Shown: piece after piece, positions 34,904 through 50,730 of the stretch
Position numbering within the stretch: position 1 is the stretch's first letter
Layout of the letters: every line of letters begins with the position of its first letter
From: Hypomesus transpacificus
Lineage: Eukaryota; Chordata; Actinopteri; Osmeriformes; Osmeridae
DNA: 64,000 nucleotides
Assembly: GCF_021917145.1 (NCBI RefSeq)
Contig: NC_061062.1
Span: 9,601,199 to 9,665,198 of the forward strand
Direction: 5' to 3'
Program-made: the position numbers and the translations under genes
Notes under the pieces: generated by a model
The model's input: only the letters and a program-made list of their open reading frames with translations
Database searches by the model: none
Told to the model about the DNA's origin: nothing

Positions 34904-36750
34904 CACACGTCGAGACATCAAATGGTGTCATGGTGACAAAGGTTGTGGTCGTGTGTGTGCGATTTTGAGTGTGTGTACGTGTGATTTTAAGTGTGGGTGT
35001 GTTTGACGTTCCGTGTGTCTGTATGTGTGTGTGTGTATTTTATGGGTGTCAAACTCTTTTCTTGGGACGCCGAGGCCTCATCGTGTACCAGAGACATGAG
35101 GAGGACCTGAGAACACAGTGGATATAGGACAGTGTACCTGCCATGTCCCACACACCCTTTCTCTGCATCTGTCATTGACTGACTGATACCGAGGGAGCGC
35201 CATCTACTGGCATTAGAGGACTTGGATTTCACCACAGTGGAGCATGGTTGAAAGCCCTCTTGATTATCCCTGGAGCGAATTGTTCTGGACAGTTTTCCTG
35301 ACTAGGCCCGGTCTGGAGCCAGGGCCCAGAAGTGGAGAGTCCCTGGCCTGGGAGAGAGGGCCGTGGGGCGTGACGGAGCCTGACCTGGGTGTGAAGAGCA
35401 GTGGAATGTGTGAATGATCATGTTTATGTATGGAGAAAGTTTACTGCCTTTATTTTTTTACTAAATTGTACCAGCATATTTAAAATGTCAAAAGTTATGT
35501 TTTATCTCCTAAGTTATGTTTAGATAGTCGACATGTTATTGACTGAATCTTGAATTATCTGTTTAATTGTTTATAAAATAATGGTTAAAAAGTATGCTTT
35601 TAAATCAATACTGTAAACACACAACACTCATGGGCATACTAAATTGAACGAGCTGCTGTAGCCATTTTTGAAGGACACTTTCCTGGCGTGTTCAGCTGTG
35701 ATCTTCCAACTCTTCATTTTTATACCGCTAACATTATCCTAGAAGGGCATAACCCCAAACACACACAACCCCGAGCATAACTGAGTCAGCCCACACTTCG
35801 TCTCTTTCTTGTCAGAATTAATCAATTCTATAAATATCTCTGACCTAGAGCCTAGTAAAAACAGTTTCCATGCCTGGACCATGACATCAAGACTCTCCAT
35901 CCTGGAGTCTGCTTTATTGATACCTCAGAAAGCATATCACACATGCAGAAATTCAGTTACACCATCATCTTGAGACAAATCTACCTAACGGGTGGTTTTA
36001 ACATCATTGTAATCCCTCTTTCTGGAGGATGAGCTGGGTTCTAGAACACTCTGTTTTATCTGGTGTTGAGGTAACGTGAGTCTGGGTGACCCTGCGTGTT
36101 TGCGGACACCACCTGTGTAGTCTGTCTTGCGTTGATGACTCGTTAGGGTCCAGTTACTCAGCCTCTCCGGGCCGCTGCTTGTTAATATTTAAGTAGTGTT
36201 TGCTGCTCACAGCTTTGCTTGCAGGCTTTAGTTACCTCTGTACCTAGAGGTAGAAGGACTAGAGTGGCCCTCATGCTTTGCCTGGTGGTGTCATGCTGGC
36301 CATACTGGGTGCTGCGCACGAGATGAAGTCCCCTCTGCTGGCTGCCTTAATGGAGGAACTACAGGTCCAGTGAAATCTGTCACGCTGTCCTGACTTCATG
36401 AAGTCTCATAGCCTCTCTTAACTTTCCAGCCAAGCTGAAGGAACAGTCTGGAAGCCCTAGCTCTAGCTGTAATTAGCAGTCCTGTTGCTATACAGTTCTT
36501 ACAGCAGCCCAGTGACACGACTACAGACTATGTAATGAGACGCAGCGTAACACTAATGATATGTTGGGTTTTGCCTGAGTGCTCGGCTGTGTGTCTCTGC
36601 CCTGCAACTGCCTCCATCCCGCTCTTCGTCCTGCCTCTAAACACACACAGGAACATGAGACGCGTATTCTGCATGAAAATCTGAAAACTTGATCGCGAGA
36701 GGTCAGATGCAGATTTGGGCGTAGCCTGAGGGGTGGGGGGTGAGGTGTGG

Positions 36751-36785
<35 letters not shown>

Positions 36786-36968
36786 GGAATGAGAGATATG
36801 TTATATAGAGTTTCTCCACCTTGTGGACATGTATAATTAATCTTCCCTGAAGAGACTAGTGCAATACTCAAGTACAGGATGTATCTGGTCTGACCAGAGA
36901 GAGAGAGAAAAAGAAGTAGAAGAAAGGAAGAAAAAAAGGACTAAAAAGCAGGAAAAGAGAGACGGGTT
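34904..36968. other. crlf1 3' UTR and intergenic space
   Basis: The first part is probably the crlf1 3' UTR; I see no clean AATAAA before about 35.7 kb. No coding exon is recognised. A GA run lies at 36752-36785. Confidence 0.4.
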
Positions 36969-38982
36969 ATGGGGGAAGTGGTGCCCAGACGTCCAATCAT
37001 CGCTGGAAGAGAGAGAGGTCAGTCAAAGTCACCTGTTAAATAGGATGGACACCTGATTGACCTTGACTCATTAGTCATGGTGCGTCCACATTGACACTCC
37101 TCAGAGAGAGCCAAACAATAGACTGTGTCACAGTGCAGGGTGTCAACCGTTCAAAATTCAATGAATGATTATAGTGATTCAATGATGATTATATATATTC
37201 AATGAATGAGCATGTAGATGTATTTGCTCATAGACAAGAGAACTAGTGAATGTTTGTCGTCTAATCTACTGTAAACAGACCAGTTGTTTGCTTCTGTTAG
37301 GATTCATACAGTACATTTGACTGACAGCTCTTTACTTGTACATAAGATACTACTGCAGGGCACGCAATGCTGTAGCTTAATTTCTTTACATGACTTGTTA
37401 CATTCATTCTGTCATCGCCTTTGTCATCATTGTTCTAATCATCCTCAACTCTGCGTTGCTAGGGCCAGGTCCTGGTCGCTATGCTCTCCCTCCGACGGTT
37501 GGCTACATCAACCATGACCTCACCAAGCCCAGTAGTCCCGCCTACTCCTTCCACAGTCGCATGAGCAGCACCAGTGAGTCAGGGCTTTGGGCAGCGTCCA
37601 GCACTTGTGTGTGTATGTGTTTCTTACACCTGACTGCCCCCCTCAGATCTCGGTCTGGTCGATTTTCACATGTCTGTTGTTAGCTACAGGTCCGGTTAAA
37701 GGTACAGTACATATGATTATGCTCACCACGGTGTCCCATAGGAATAAACATTCAGTAAAACAGATCAAAAACAATCCATTCGACTGTTTATTCCAAACAA
37801 TAACAGGAAAGTCCCACAAAGCCCTGACACCGCCTGAGATCAAACCAAAACATGAGACACTGAGACAAGCCTGACTTAGTGTTAGTGGACCAGGCTGATG
37901 TGCTTCCCTGTTGTTTGTGTCCTGTATTTTGCAGTGGTGTCTGTCGACTCCAGCCCAGGACCACGGTACCACGTCGATTCCAAGATGACACGCTTCGGAC
38001 GGGTGGGAACCCCTTCCTACTCTATGCTGGGCAGGAACAAACGTGCTAGTATGTTACTGCCTATGTCACTTCATGTCATTCATGGTTCAGATCTCGAACC
38101 TGCACCGTGTGTCAAACGGTGACGTGTCTCCTCTTCCCCTTTATATGGCCCCACCACCACTCCTTTGTCTCCTCCCCCCTCCCTCAGACAAGCTGTTCCA
38201 GACCCCGGGACCGGGAGCCTATAGCCCAGAGAAAGCCCCGCCTCTAAATGGACAGCGTAGACCGCCCTCTTACACCATTGGCTCCCGCACGCGCTACCGA
38301 GCAGTGGACTTTGTGCCGGCCCCCAACAGGTACGATGATGGAGAGAAAGCTAGAGAGAGAAAGAAGAGAGCAAGAGAGCTAAAGAGAGAGTGACAGAAAG
38401 GGAGTTAGAGAGAAAAAGACAGAAATGCCTGCTTCTTTTTCAATCCCCTCTGTCCACTGCTTGGGATTAAAACGTCTGTTCCATGAAAACATTACTTCAT
38501 GGTGTTACATTGACTGCAGGCTATTCCTTTGACGGGCTCACCAGAGGATGAACAAATGAACAAAATAACAGGTTAACAAATGGCCCATGCATGACTGCAG
38601 GATGCTAACAGCGGCCCATGCTCTCTGTTCTCCCAGGTACACATTGCCTCACCTGCTGGGCTCCCAGGTGCCCCACAAGGCTTCCAGTGCCAGCTACAGC
38701 ATGTCCAGCCGCCGGCATGTCGGGGCCCCCTCGGAGGACCTGGCCATGACCCCCGGACCGGGCCACTACAATAGCACCGACCCCAGCGTCTACCTCCAGC
38801 GCCAGCCCTCTTTCTCCATGCAGAGCCGGACCCCCAGGCCCAGCAATGCGGCGTCCATCCCTGGCCCTGGCACCCACAGCCCAGAGAAGGTCCTGGCACA
38901 CCTCCCCAGGCCTCCCTCCTTCACCCTGGGAATACGGCACTCTGAGTTTGTCACTCCTCTGGTGGTGCACGTGTCTGACTGA
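36969..38982 (+). CDS. ODF3/CIMAP family STPGR-repeat protein (odf3l2-like)
   Basis: Five exons: 36969-37017, 37463-37573, 37935-38048, 38188-38329, 38637-38982 (stop TGA). Phases agree and the product is 253 residues, the usual length of ODF3-type proteins. The short first exon starts at ATG 36969 ([16 protein letters not shown]) and joins '[15 protein letters not shown]'. Repeats of the Pro-Gly-Pro type recur: 'SPGPRYHV', '[11 protein letters not shown]', '[11 protein letters not shown]', '[11 protein letters not shown]'. It ends '[20 protein letters not shown]', matching the family C-terminus. These proteins are ciliary/sperm-tail microtubule-associated proteins. Human ODF3L2 lies at 19p13.3, in keeping with KEAP1 and EBI3 nearby, so odf3l2 is the likely orthologue, but I cannot separate the paralogues by eye. 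Confidence 0.88.
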
Positions 38983-39069
38983 GACTGAGTCTCTCTCTCT
39001 TGGTCTCTCTCGCTTTGTCTCTCTCCCACACACAGGATAGCATGGTCGTAGACGTTGATCCATTTGGTG

Positions 39070-39075
39070 TTTATT
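39070..39075 (-). terminator. Poly(A) signal AATAAA of the ebi3-like gene
   Basis: TTTATT on the + strand lies 140 bases beyond the ebi3-like stop codon. It lies upstream of the odf3-like signal, so the two transcripts should overlap at their 3' ends. Confidence 0.55.
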
Positions 39076-39095
39076 TGTACATAAAACAGAAAAAT

Positions 39096-39101
39096 AATAA
39101 A
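39096..39101 (+). terminator. Poly(A) signal AATAAA of the odf3-like gene
   Basis: It lies 114 bases after the stop codon. It sits inside the predicted 3' UTR of the opposing ebi3-like gene. Confidence 0.6.
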
Positions 39102-39214
39102 GGGAGTAATACATGTGTGTTTTTTTTGTGTGTGTACATCCTGGGCATGCAACAGACAGAACCCGTTTGACGTTACAAGCCGTCAAACATTCAAGATGTC
39201 TAGCGATGGTGTCG

Positions 39215-41997
39215 TCATCTCTTCTTGCGTGTTGGCATGGTCATGTGGACAGGTGTGCTCCAGTCACTGCAGAAGCCAAGGTCCAGCAGATCGATGGCAC
39301 ACACCTGGACCAGGTAGGTGGAGCCGGGCACCAGCCCTCCTAGAAGCACGCTGCTGGTCTCGTATGGCCCCAGCTGAGGAGAACACACACACTGCTCTGA
39401 TATCCAGCGTCAAGAGTTACACAGTCAGCTCACACAGGTATAGGATTTATTGGTGTCGAGTTTACACTTTTCTTTTTACTGTATAGGACTTATACAGTAA
39501 AATACAGTTTACTCTATAGGACCGTGTAGACCGCTGGGAAACAAGGTGAGCAGGACTAAGAATTCCAATGTAACTGTGTACTTGTTCCAACTGATAAAAC
39601 AAACTTCAAAATGATTCAATTTCTGCCAAATTGTCATTTTTATGTCATAAGGCTTCCCCACACCCTTGTGTGTGTGGTAATTACTGTTTAGATTGTATTG
39701 ATGCTGTATTATGGTGTGTGCAGCATGTATGTGTCAGTGGTTACCACAGTACTATGGTGAGTGGAGCATGTTGTCTGGGTGAGTGGGGACTCACGGGGGC
39801 GGTCTCTGTGGTGCCTCGTCGCTGCCTCTCATACTGGTATTTCACTTTGTACTTGAGGGGGAAGATGGAGAAGAAGGGCCAGGAGGGGGGAGGAGCCCAC
39901 TCCACGAAGCACGTCCTGGAAGACTTTGGAACCACACGGACGTTCACTGGAGGGTCGGGCTTTACTGCACACACAGAGGCACACAAACACACACGCACAC
40001 ACACACACACATACACATACATGCATACACATGCACACACACACATCATCAGGGAATGCTCTGCTGAAGGGTCAATAGTTCTTCATTCTAACAGAAGCAT
40101 GAGTGCTGTTGTCATTACTTATGTCTTCCATGGTGCGGCTCAGTAGCTGAGTGGATCTGCCCAGAGGGTTGACAGCTGTGATGTTGATCTGGTACAAGGT
40201 GTATTGATCCATATTCTCCAGCACACAGAACCACTCCTGCCCAGGGGGAAGGGCTACCTGTCCAGAGGGCGGAGCCTCAGCCCCCAGGGACAGAGCCACA
40301 GGCTTCAGGGGCGCGCGCTCTGTGTTCAGGAGAGGCCGTCCAGAACTATGGTGGATGCGGCACTGCTGGGTCTCACCTTTCCCTCTGACACACACATATG
40401 CACACACACATGCATACACGCGTACACACACACATGCACACACATATTAGAATATAGTTTGAGCTGAATTAAATGCTGCAGTGAAGTGGAATCAGGTGCA
40501 ACCAGCTCACCGGTAGGAGAGGATGAAGTGTGTACGTAGGATGTTGTGCGCGTGCCCCTCCCAGGAGCAGATTGCTTGCAAGGGGTAGCGGGGGGACCAG
40601 CATTGCACCTTAGGACTGGAGGGGGGGTCTACCACAGCAAGGAGCACACAGTCACACACTAAACACACCTTCAGATGTCCAAAAAAGCAGACTTCCACTT
40701 TTTCTTCCTTTTACACACCCACACACACCCACACACAGCAGACACACACACCCACACACAGCAGACACACACGCACACCCACACACACACACACACAGCA
40801 GACACACACACCCACACACACACACCCACACACAGCAGACACACACACCCACACACAGCAGACACACACACACAGCAGACACACACCCACACACACACAC
40901 ACCCACACACCCACACACACACACACGCGGGGCCAGTGTTTTTGACTCACACCCGGGGTCAAGCAACAGTGATCGCAGTAGGAGTCCAGCTGAGTCGTAG
41001 CAGCTGTAGAGGCCCTGGTCCTCCAGGCTGGTGCTGAGGAGGGTCAGATTGGCCCCGCGCTGGAACACTGATCCATTCAGCCTCCACTCCACCCCCACCG
41101 CTACCCCCTCCTCCACCCCGGCCGCCCCACCACAGCCCGTCGACAGGGAGGAGCCCACTGCCACATACACATCTGAGGAGATCGTTAAAGAAGAGTTGTG
41201 ATTTTTTTTTTATCTGATCATGTCAAATGAAGCAAATAGAGCAAATCAAATGATTTGGAGTGTCTGACAGGTTGTCGCAGATCCACTTTGTTAGATTGTG
41301 ATGTTACCTACAGAATCAAGGTTACAATACTTCTTTCCGTGTCCTGAATAAAGAGCTGAGAAACATATCTTCTTAAAGAACCTAATTTGACGTTAATAAT
41401 AAGACTTTATTTATATAGCACATTGCATACAAGAATTGTAGCTCAGAGTGCTTTACATAAAATCAATACAAATAATATTATAAGTAATAAAAGTAATAAA
41501 GCAATTCTGAACACAGGCCACAGTTTTTGTGGTAATCCAGAACAATCTCAGGCCTTTTGCAGAGCAGTCCAGAACTTATTTTGCTCTAGCCTTTTGATTT
41601 CTTGACTCTCTTTCTCTCTCTTACCAAGTCCAAACATCTTAACAAGAAGCAAATGCAAATAAAAAGACATGCATTCGGTTTCCACATCGTTCTTATCTCC
41701 TATCCTGTACTTATCACACCAGCACACCAGCCAGTGTCACGCTCTGTCTCTTAGTTCACACACTGATTTTAACATACGTACATATCCCACCAGATTTGAC
41801 TCCTTGAAAGCCAGATCTCGACCCATCACAACAATCAGGGTGAAAAGCCAGGGACGAAGCATCTAAGGTGCTCCGCAGGAGGAGGCGGAGTCAGACTCAC
41901 CTTCCACCTCTCTGATTGGATGGGCTACGCAGAGCGCACCGCTGAGGAGCAACAGCAGCATGGCCAGCCAGCCGGCCTGAACCCCGGAGCAAGACAT
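39215..41997 (-). CDS. ebi3: EBI3-like (IL-27/IL-35 beta) secreted receptor subunit with N-terminal Ig domain
   Basis: Six exons (5' to 3'): 41997-41901, 41172-40951, 40628-40511, 40384-40119, 39964-39795, 39373-39215; phases agree, 343 residues. Signal peptide about 1-23 (WLAMLLLLLSGALCVA). Ig-like domain about 33-105 ('VEWRLNGSVF', 'LEDQGLYSC'). First FnIII domain with 'VQCWSPRYPLQAICSWEG', second with 'IIKPDPPVNVRVVPK' and 'PPSWPFFSIFPLKYKVKY', which match EBI3 closely, then 'YLVQVCAIDLLDLGFCSDWS'. The WSxWS box is degenerate (CSDWS), as in EBI3. It ends 'MPTRKKR' without membrane or GPI signal, so it is soluble. EBI3 pairs with p28 or p35 cytokine subunits. Human EBI3 (229 residues) has no Ig domain; CNTFR and IL-12p40 do. 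An alternative is a soluble CNTFR-type paralogue. Confidence 0.82.
40712..40926 (+). repeat. CA-rich minisatellite in ebi3-like intron 2
   Basis: Repeats of about 20-25 bases, such as 'cacccacacacagcagacac', with variable CA runs. Long Cys/Val open frames on the - strand are artefacts. Confidence 0.9.
41394..41480 (+). repeat. LINE 3'-tail-like dispersed repeat
   Basis: 'actttatttatatagcaca' followed by 'agctcagagtgctttacata' resembles a very common dispersed fish repeat tail. The family is not certain. Confidence 0.4.
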
Positions 41998-42338
41998 GGA
42001 TCTGGAGTCAAGAGTCTCCACAGAGAGGAGTGGTGAGCCAGATAGACACACTGGGTAACTTGGAAGGATGGTCTCTCAGTCTCTCTTTTCTTATCTCCGG
42101 ATGGTTTGGAAAGTCTCCATGGGAAGTTCTAAGTTCACACACTAGTTTCGTTATGTCATCATGTTAATCCTTGCTGATGGGAAGAAAATGTCATAGTGAA
42201 AGTGGAACACATGCTCGTGGGAATATCCGTTTGAAGAACATCCCATCATTTGAAAACAACAGCCTGATAGTAAATGTTTATCATGACAAAATAGGGGGGT
42301 TTATGCCACACAAATTTAGGTTGGGTGATTTTCACCTA

Positions 42339-42344
42339 TTTATT
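42339..42344 (-). terminator. Poly(A) signal AATAAA of the RABGAP1L-like gene
   Basis: TTTATT on the + strand lies about 340 bases beyond the stop codon at 42684. Confidence 0.5.
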
Positions 42345-42683
42345 TACATCAAGTAAATACACAATATAGTACATACTGTACATACATTTTCCTTCACTTA
42401 TAGATGTTTTTTACTGTGCAAACATTGGGTGCATTACTTTTGTATTTGTATGTTATTGACAGAGGAAACCACAGTAGCTCAGTTCAAAGTACCTGGCTAC
42501 GTGTGCCTTCATTGCAGGCAACCCAATGTGAGACTGCCCCCTAGTGCACACAAAAGGTTTTGTGAATCAAACCACAGGAAATACACTGGTCACAACTAAC
42601 AAAAAACCCTGAAAAATCCATGGGCTGTCGGCAACCCTGTGGGTCTCAAGGAGTTAACAGTGTTCCACCATCAGAGGTTAGGG

Positions 42684-46437
<3,754 letters not shown>

Positions 46438-46788
46438 CCTGACCAGCCTTTCACAGTCCTGCCCACAGGTGGGTAAACACACACACAGGAGCACTAACAC
46501 ACACGTGCACACCCACACAATAACACTGACACACACTCAGGAGCACTTAGTCACAGAGGAACATGGACACACACACACACACACAAGAACACTGACACTA
46601 ACAACTAAACAGGCAGAATTGCAGTCACACAGACAGTCAGTCACACAGACAGAGAGACAGACAGAGAAAGACAGAGGTTAGCTGCGGTACAGCAGTTCAG
46701 ATGTAAAACATGTTTCAGATCTAATGAAGCTACCGCAGGTCCGACAGCCATGGAGGAGATTCTCAGACTCTCATGGAGGAGATCTCAC

Positions 46789-47090
46789 CTTTGCTGAGAT
46801 CCCAGATGACCAGGAACGTTTCAGGCAGTGTGTTGATGTTGAAGGAGCTGCAGGTCAGTGCAGTCGACTGATACAAGGGTAAAGTCCAGCAGACACAGCT
46901 GAGATGACTCCACTGAGAGAGAGCAGGTCCAAAGGTGTACTCCGACAGGTGAAAAACACAGAGACGCTCCCACAGGCAGGTAGAACTCCCCACGATGCAC
47001 ACTCTCACGCAGCTCGACTTGCTAGGTGAACACACACTCGCAGCACACACGGTGAGGTAGAGTAGACGATGGATGGGCAACGACTGGTTT
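46789..47090 (-). promoter_or_regulatory. Putative 5' UTR exon and promoter of the RABGAP1L-like gene
   Basis: On the - strand, CAGCAAAG|gtgaga (exon edge 46789) is a good donor and a TATA-like TTAAATA lies at about 47117-47123. This suggests transcription starts near 47090. The exon edges upstream are inferred. Confidence 0.35.
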
Positions 47091-47123
47091 GACAGGTGCG
47101 TATGAGATCAGTGGGACTGTATT

Positions 47124-48131
47124 TAAGTGACAAACACTTGGACACGCCCCCTTCTAGTCCTTTCTACCCTGTCTGTTTTCTATCTCTCCCAGTCCATGCC
47201 TCCACACCCTGAAACCCTATCACTGTGCATAAACCCCCTGAAAAAGTCCAAGGTGTGTGTGAGTGGTCTTGTTTAACTAAGGATAGTAAACTAAGAAGAA
47301 GTGGACCTCATGGGGACATTTTCTTGGCCCCCACAACTTCAAGTTGTAATTCTAGGGTTGTTCAGGGTGTTCAGGGCTAGAATTAGTGTTAAAAGAGTTG
47401 GCTCTCACTTGGATAGCAAAACAAACATGCATGTGTGTGTATGCATGGGTGCATGTGCTGCATGTGAACATTTGACAACTGTGTACAAAGAGAAACTTAC
47501 ACGGGTGACCTCACGTGTTGCAATGATCTCACACCTCACCTTGGCATTTCATTTGACTTGTTTCCCATCACTCTACACTCTCTTCAGATTTCCTCTCTAC
47601 CATATCCCTCTTTTCTCTGGCCCGCCTGAGACCATCCATGTTGGAGGGCTTCTTTGTTAACAGTGCATCTAGAGAGAGCCCCCCCCCCCCCCCCCCCCCC
47701 TTTGTGTAAGGTGGGCTGGTCTCTGGTGGTATCTAGGATATTCCCCCCAGGGTGTAGGTGTGAGTGTATCTCCTCACAGCTATTGTCTCTGGAAGGAGCC
47801 GTTCTGCAGGAGTGAGAACTGGTCCAGCAGGTATTGACAGTAATAACAAGAACATGGTGAATGACATACAGGGCACAGTCTGATCTTATTTAAACTCACT
47901 TTCTCTTTCCATTTGACCTCTTAGTTATCCCTTATTTCGTTTCAGTGGTGCTGTAAGAAATGTTGGGCCTTGGTAGTCTGTAGTGTGTTCGACTCTGTGT
48001 GTTGTTCTGTCAAACAAGTTCAACCTCCCAGCTACATTTGGGCCTAAATCTGTCTGAGTCATGTCACCGCCACTGTATCCTCCCTTCCCTTAGTGAATAA
48101 AGACACAGGGGTTTCCAGGCAGGTACAAACA
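47124..48131. other. Intergenic, RABGAP1L-like to fam163a-like
   Basis: No exon recognised. It contains a C22 homopolymer at about 47680-47701. The segment around 47305-47400 ('catggggacattttcttgg') resembles a dispersed fish repeat. Confidence 0.4.
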
Positions 48132-48137
48132 TTTATT
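48132..48137 (-). terminator. Poly(A) signal AATAAA, probably of the fam163a-like gene
   Basis: TTTATT on the + strand at 1.8 kb beyond the stop codon. The implied long 3' UTR would contain the GA repeat and the hAT MITE. Confidence 0.35.
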
Positions 48138-49004
48138 TATCTTCAAAAAGGAACATTCTGTGAAATATGTGGACTTTTTTTTTGTAATTTGTACTGTTCT
48201 CAGAATATCTCATATGTATCTTAATACAGAACAACCTCTGAAAATACTTATCTGGAAATAAAAGAGTAGATTAAAAAAGAGAAAAACATCATATACATCC
48301 ACGTTCCTTGAAGTGATTCTAGATATCTGATTAATACAGGAATGGTGATTTCTAAAACTAAATATCTATTTCCTGGTCTAATCTAAGCAGCAGTGTCGTC
48401 AGTGAAAGTGCTGCTCCCAGGTGAACCAAACATGATGTGTAGAAGACACTTAAATAAGCACATGAATTCATCATAATTATATCTATTTCTTTTTTTCACA
48501 ACCTTATCACCATAGAATCATGAGTAGAGGGGTTGAGGTACAAAAGATCAAACGTGAGGAAGAGGACTTCAGTGGAAAGTACAGTGAGTGAGAATACCAA
48601 GCAAAATCATCAATTTTGAATAAATACTTTTCTCAATAGTCGTGCGTAACTCAGAAGTGCTTGTTCCTTGGTATTATAATAAAGGGGATTCAATAATTTC
48701 AGAAACACTCAGAGGAGCACAGAGCAGTAAGGGCCAGCACTGACAAGGGGGGAAAGACATGTGTTTGGCAACAAACCATGTTGTATTACAAATCCATGAT
48801 GAAACCTTAAACCAAACAGTCACATCTCATGTGATTCCCCTCAGAGCTCTCTAAAGGGTTGCAGCTCACACAGAGCAAGTGGGATACTGGTTACTGGAAG
48901 TGTTGTCGTCAGAGAACCAAGATGACATACAATTAGCCCTCGTTTTGTTCCCAACGCCTTCACATTTTGGTGTTTAATGGAGAAAATCAAAGAAGGGGAG
49001 AGAA

Positions 49005-49135
<131 letters not shown>

Positions 49136-49491
49136 AAATTGCATGAAGCACAATGGGAAAACAGAAAGAAGAGGAAGTTGAGGGAGAAACTAAGGTGCAG
49201 CAGCAGAGTAACATGACATCACATGAGAGCTTGTCATCTGCTGCTACAGCAGTTGTTTCCCCCACTACAGCAAGACGTGGGCCTGCTGTAGAAGCTTCCC
49301 CAATGTCAATGCTCTGTCTGTGGGAGGAATCTGAGTTGGATGCAAAGGATCTGGATCTATCTGAGCTTCTTGCCATGTAGCAGAGAAACATGTATTAGTG
49401 TGTGCGTGAGTCTGTTTTTGAGTTGATGTGCACTGTGTCTGTGAACAATTGCAGTGCATTTCTGCATCAGCACATGCAGTATACACTATAC

Positions 49492-49694
49492 CAGTGGTAT
49501 TCAACCCCAGTCTTCAGTGCCCACTGTCTTGTGTGTTTTAGTTGATTCCCTGCTCCAACACACCTGTAGTTAACAGGCTTCAGCAGAGCTTAATAACAAG
49601 CCAGTCATCAAGCCAGTATCAGGTGTGTTAGAGCAGGGGAACATCTAAAACATACACGACAGTGGACCATGATGACCAGGCTTGAAGACTACTG
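49492..49694. mobile_element. Palindromic hAT-type MITE
   Basis: The ends are CAGTGGTATTCAACCC and the imperfect inverse GGCTTGAAGACTACTG. The two halves are imperfect inverted copies ('cctgctccaacacacctg' and 'caggtgtgttagagcagggg'). It is flanked by an 8-bp near-duplication, CACTATAC/CACTATAT. This matches a very common hAT-derived MITE of fish genomes. Confidence 0.85.
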
Positions 49695-49914
49695 CACTAT
49701 ATTATACTGTATCTGCAGTGTGTGTGTGTGTATGTGTGTGTGTGTGTGCCTGCAGTCTGCTGCATGTGTGTCTGTGTGTGTATATGTGTTTGTGCGAGTG
49801 CATGTGTGTGTGCCCTCAGCATGTGTGCTTATCTGCAGTCTGCTGCATGTGTGTGTCTGTGTTTGTGTATGTGTGCGTGGGGGGGCAGAGGGGGGGTGGG
49901 GGGGGGGGGCAGGG

Positions 49915-50730
49915 TCAGACCTGGGTGCTGTAGGGCCTGGTGACAGGGTACATGTCCACAGGGCTGTAGTAGCTCAGAGGGGAGGGGCCCTGAGGGGTTA
50001 CGGACAGGGGCAGACACACCCCTGGGTTGTCGTAGTGATAGGTGTGGAAGCCAAGACGCTCCCCTCCATTGCGCATGTTGTCTGTGAGTCCGGAGCGGAG
50101 GTAGCAGGGGGAGCAGGTGGGACAGTAGTTATGGAGGGGTCCTGGGTCCAGAGGCTCGAGGGAGAGAGAGGTGGAGGCAAGCCCGTCTATCCCAGCAGCG
50201 TTGCACACGTTGCAGGCGCTGTGGAGCTGGGACTCCCGCCCCACCACAGAGCCCATATCCACCTCTGATTCATTCTTTTTGCAGCAGTAGTACTGGAATA
50301 CAAGGCGAGAGGGAGACAGGGAGGTGAAGAGAAGGAGCGATGGAGATTGGGGCGAGAAAGGGGATGGAGAAAGAGACCGGATGAAAAAAGATAAATAATG
50401 AGGGAGACAGGGAGAAAAGAGAATGGAATAAAATACAACTTTATTGTCCGTCCAAGATGGGAATTTTGACTTTGTCATCAATTTCCATAAAAAATATCAC
50501 ATACAGATAGACTATCCAATTCACTTAATACATTCTATACATTCACTAAAAGCTTAACTCACAGCCAACCTCTACTCTGAGAGGTAAAGAGGTAGTGAGA
50601 CACAAGGAGACACACAGAGGCATACACACAGTGTTACCTGGAGCCTACAGTAACAGAGTACTGCTACAATACACAGCAGTATCACCGCGGCAAGAATTCC
50701 TCCAGTTATGACAACAGTTCCAGCTGTCAT
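49915..50730 (-). CDS. fam163a: FAM163A-like single-pass membrane protein
   Basis: Two coding exons: 50730-50638 (31 codons) and 50292-49915 (125 codons and stop TGA); the junction is phase 0 and the product is 156 residues (human FAM163A 167). The N-terminus [20 protein letters not shown] followed by '[14 protein letters not shown]' is the highly conserved FAM163 signature: one membrane segment followed by a juxtamembrane cysteine cluster. The tail has '[15 protein letters not shown]' and 'YCPTCSPCY', closer to FAM163A than FAM163B. It ends '[10 protein letters not shown]' rather than the mammalian STDV. The molecular function is poorly known; FAM163A (NDSP) has been linked to neuroblastoma growth signalling. 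A fish genome may carry two copies, so the paralogue letter is open. Confidence 0.9.

Noticed and set aside
38605-39186. 193-codon - strand open frame opposite the odf3-like last exon
   Set aside because: It is an antisense shadow in GC-rich coding sequence, and it reads through the convergent 3' region without homology.
40652-41170. 172-codon open frame on the - strand, with Cys/Val/Trp repeats
   Set aside because: Only its first part (40951-41170) is real exon 2 of the ebi3-like gene. The rest reads through the intronic CA repeat past a GTGAGT donor.
47680-47701. Poly-C run as a possible functional element
   Set aside because: It is a simple homopolymer of uncertain true length, often a sequencing or assembly artefact.
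49669-50268. 199-codon + strand open frame
   Set aside because: It is antisense to the fam163a-like exon and runs through TG repeats; there is no family similarity.
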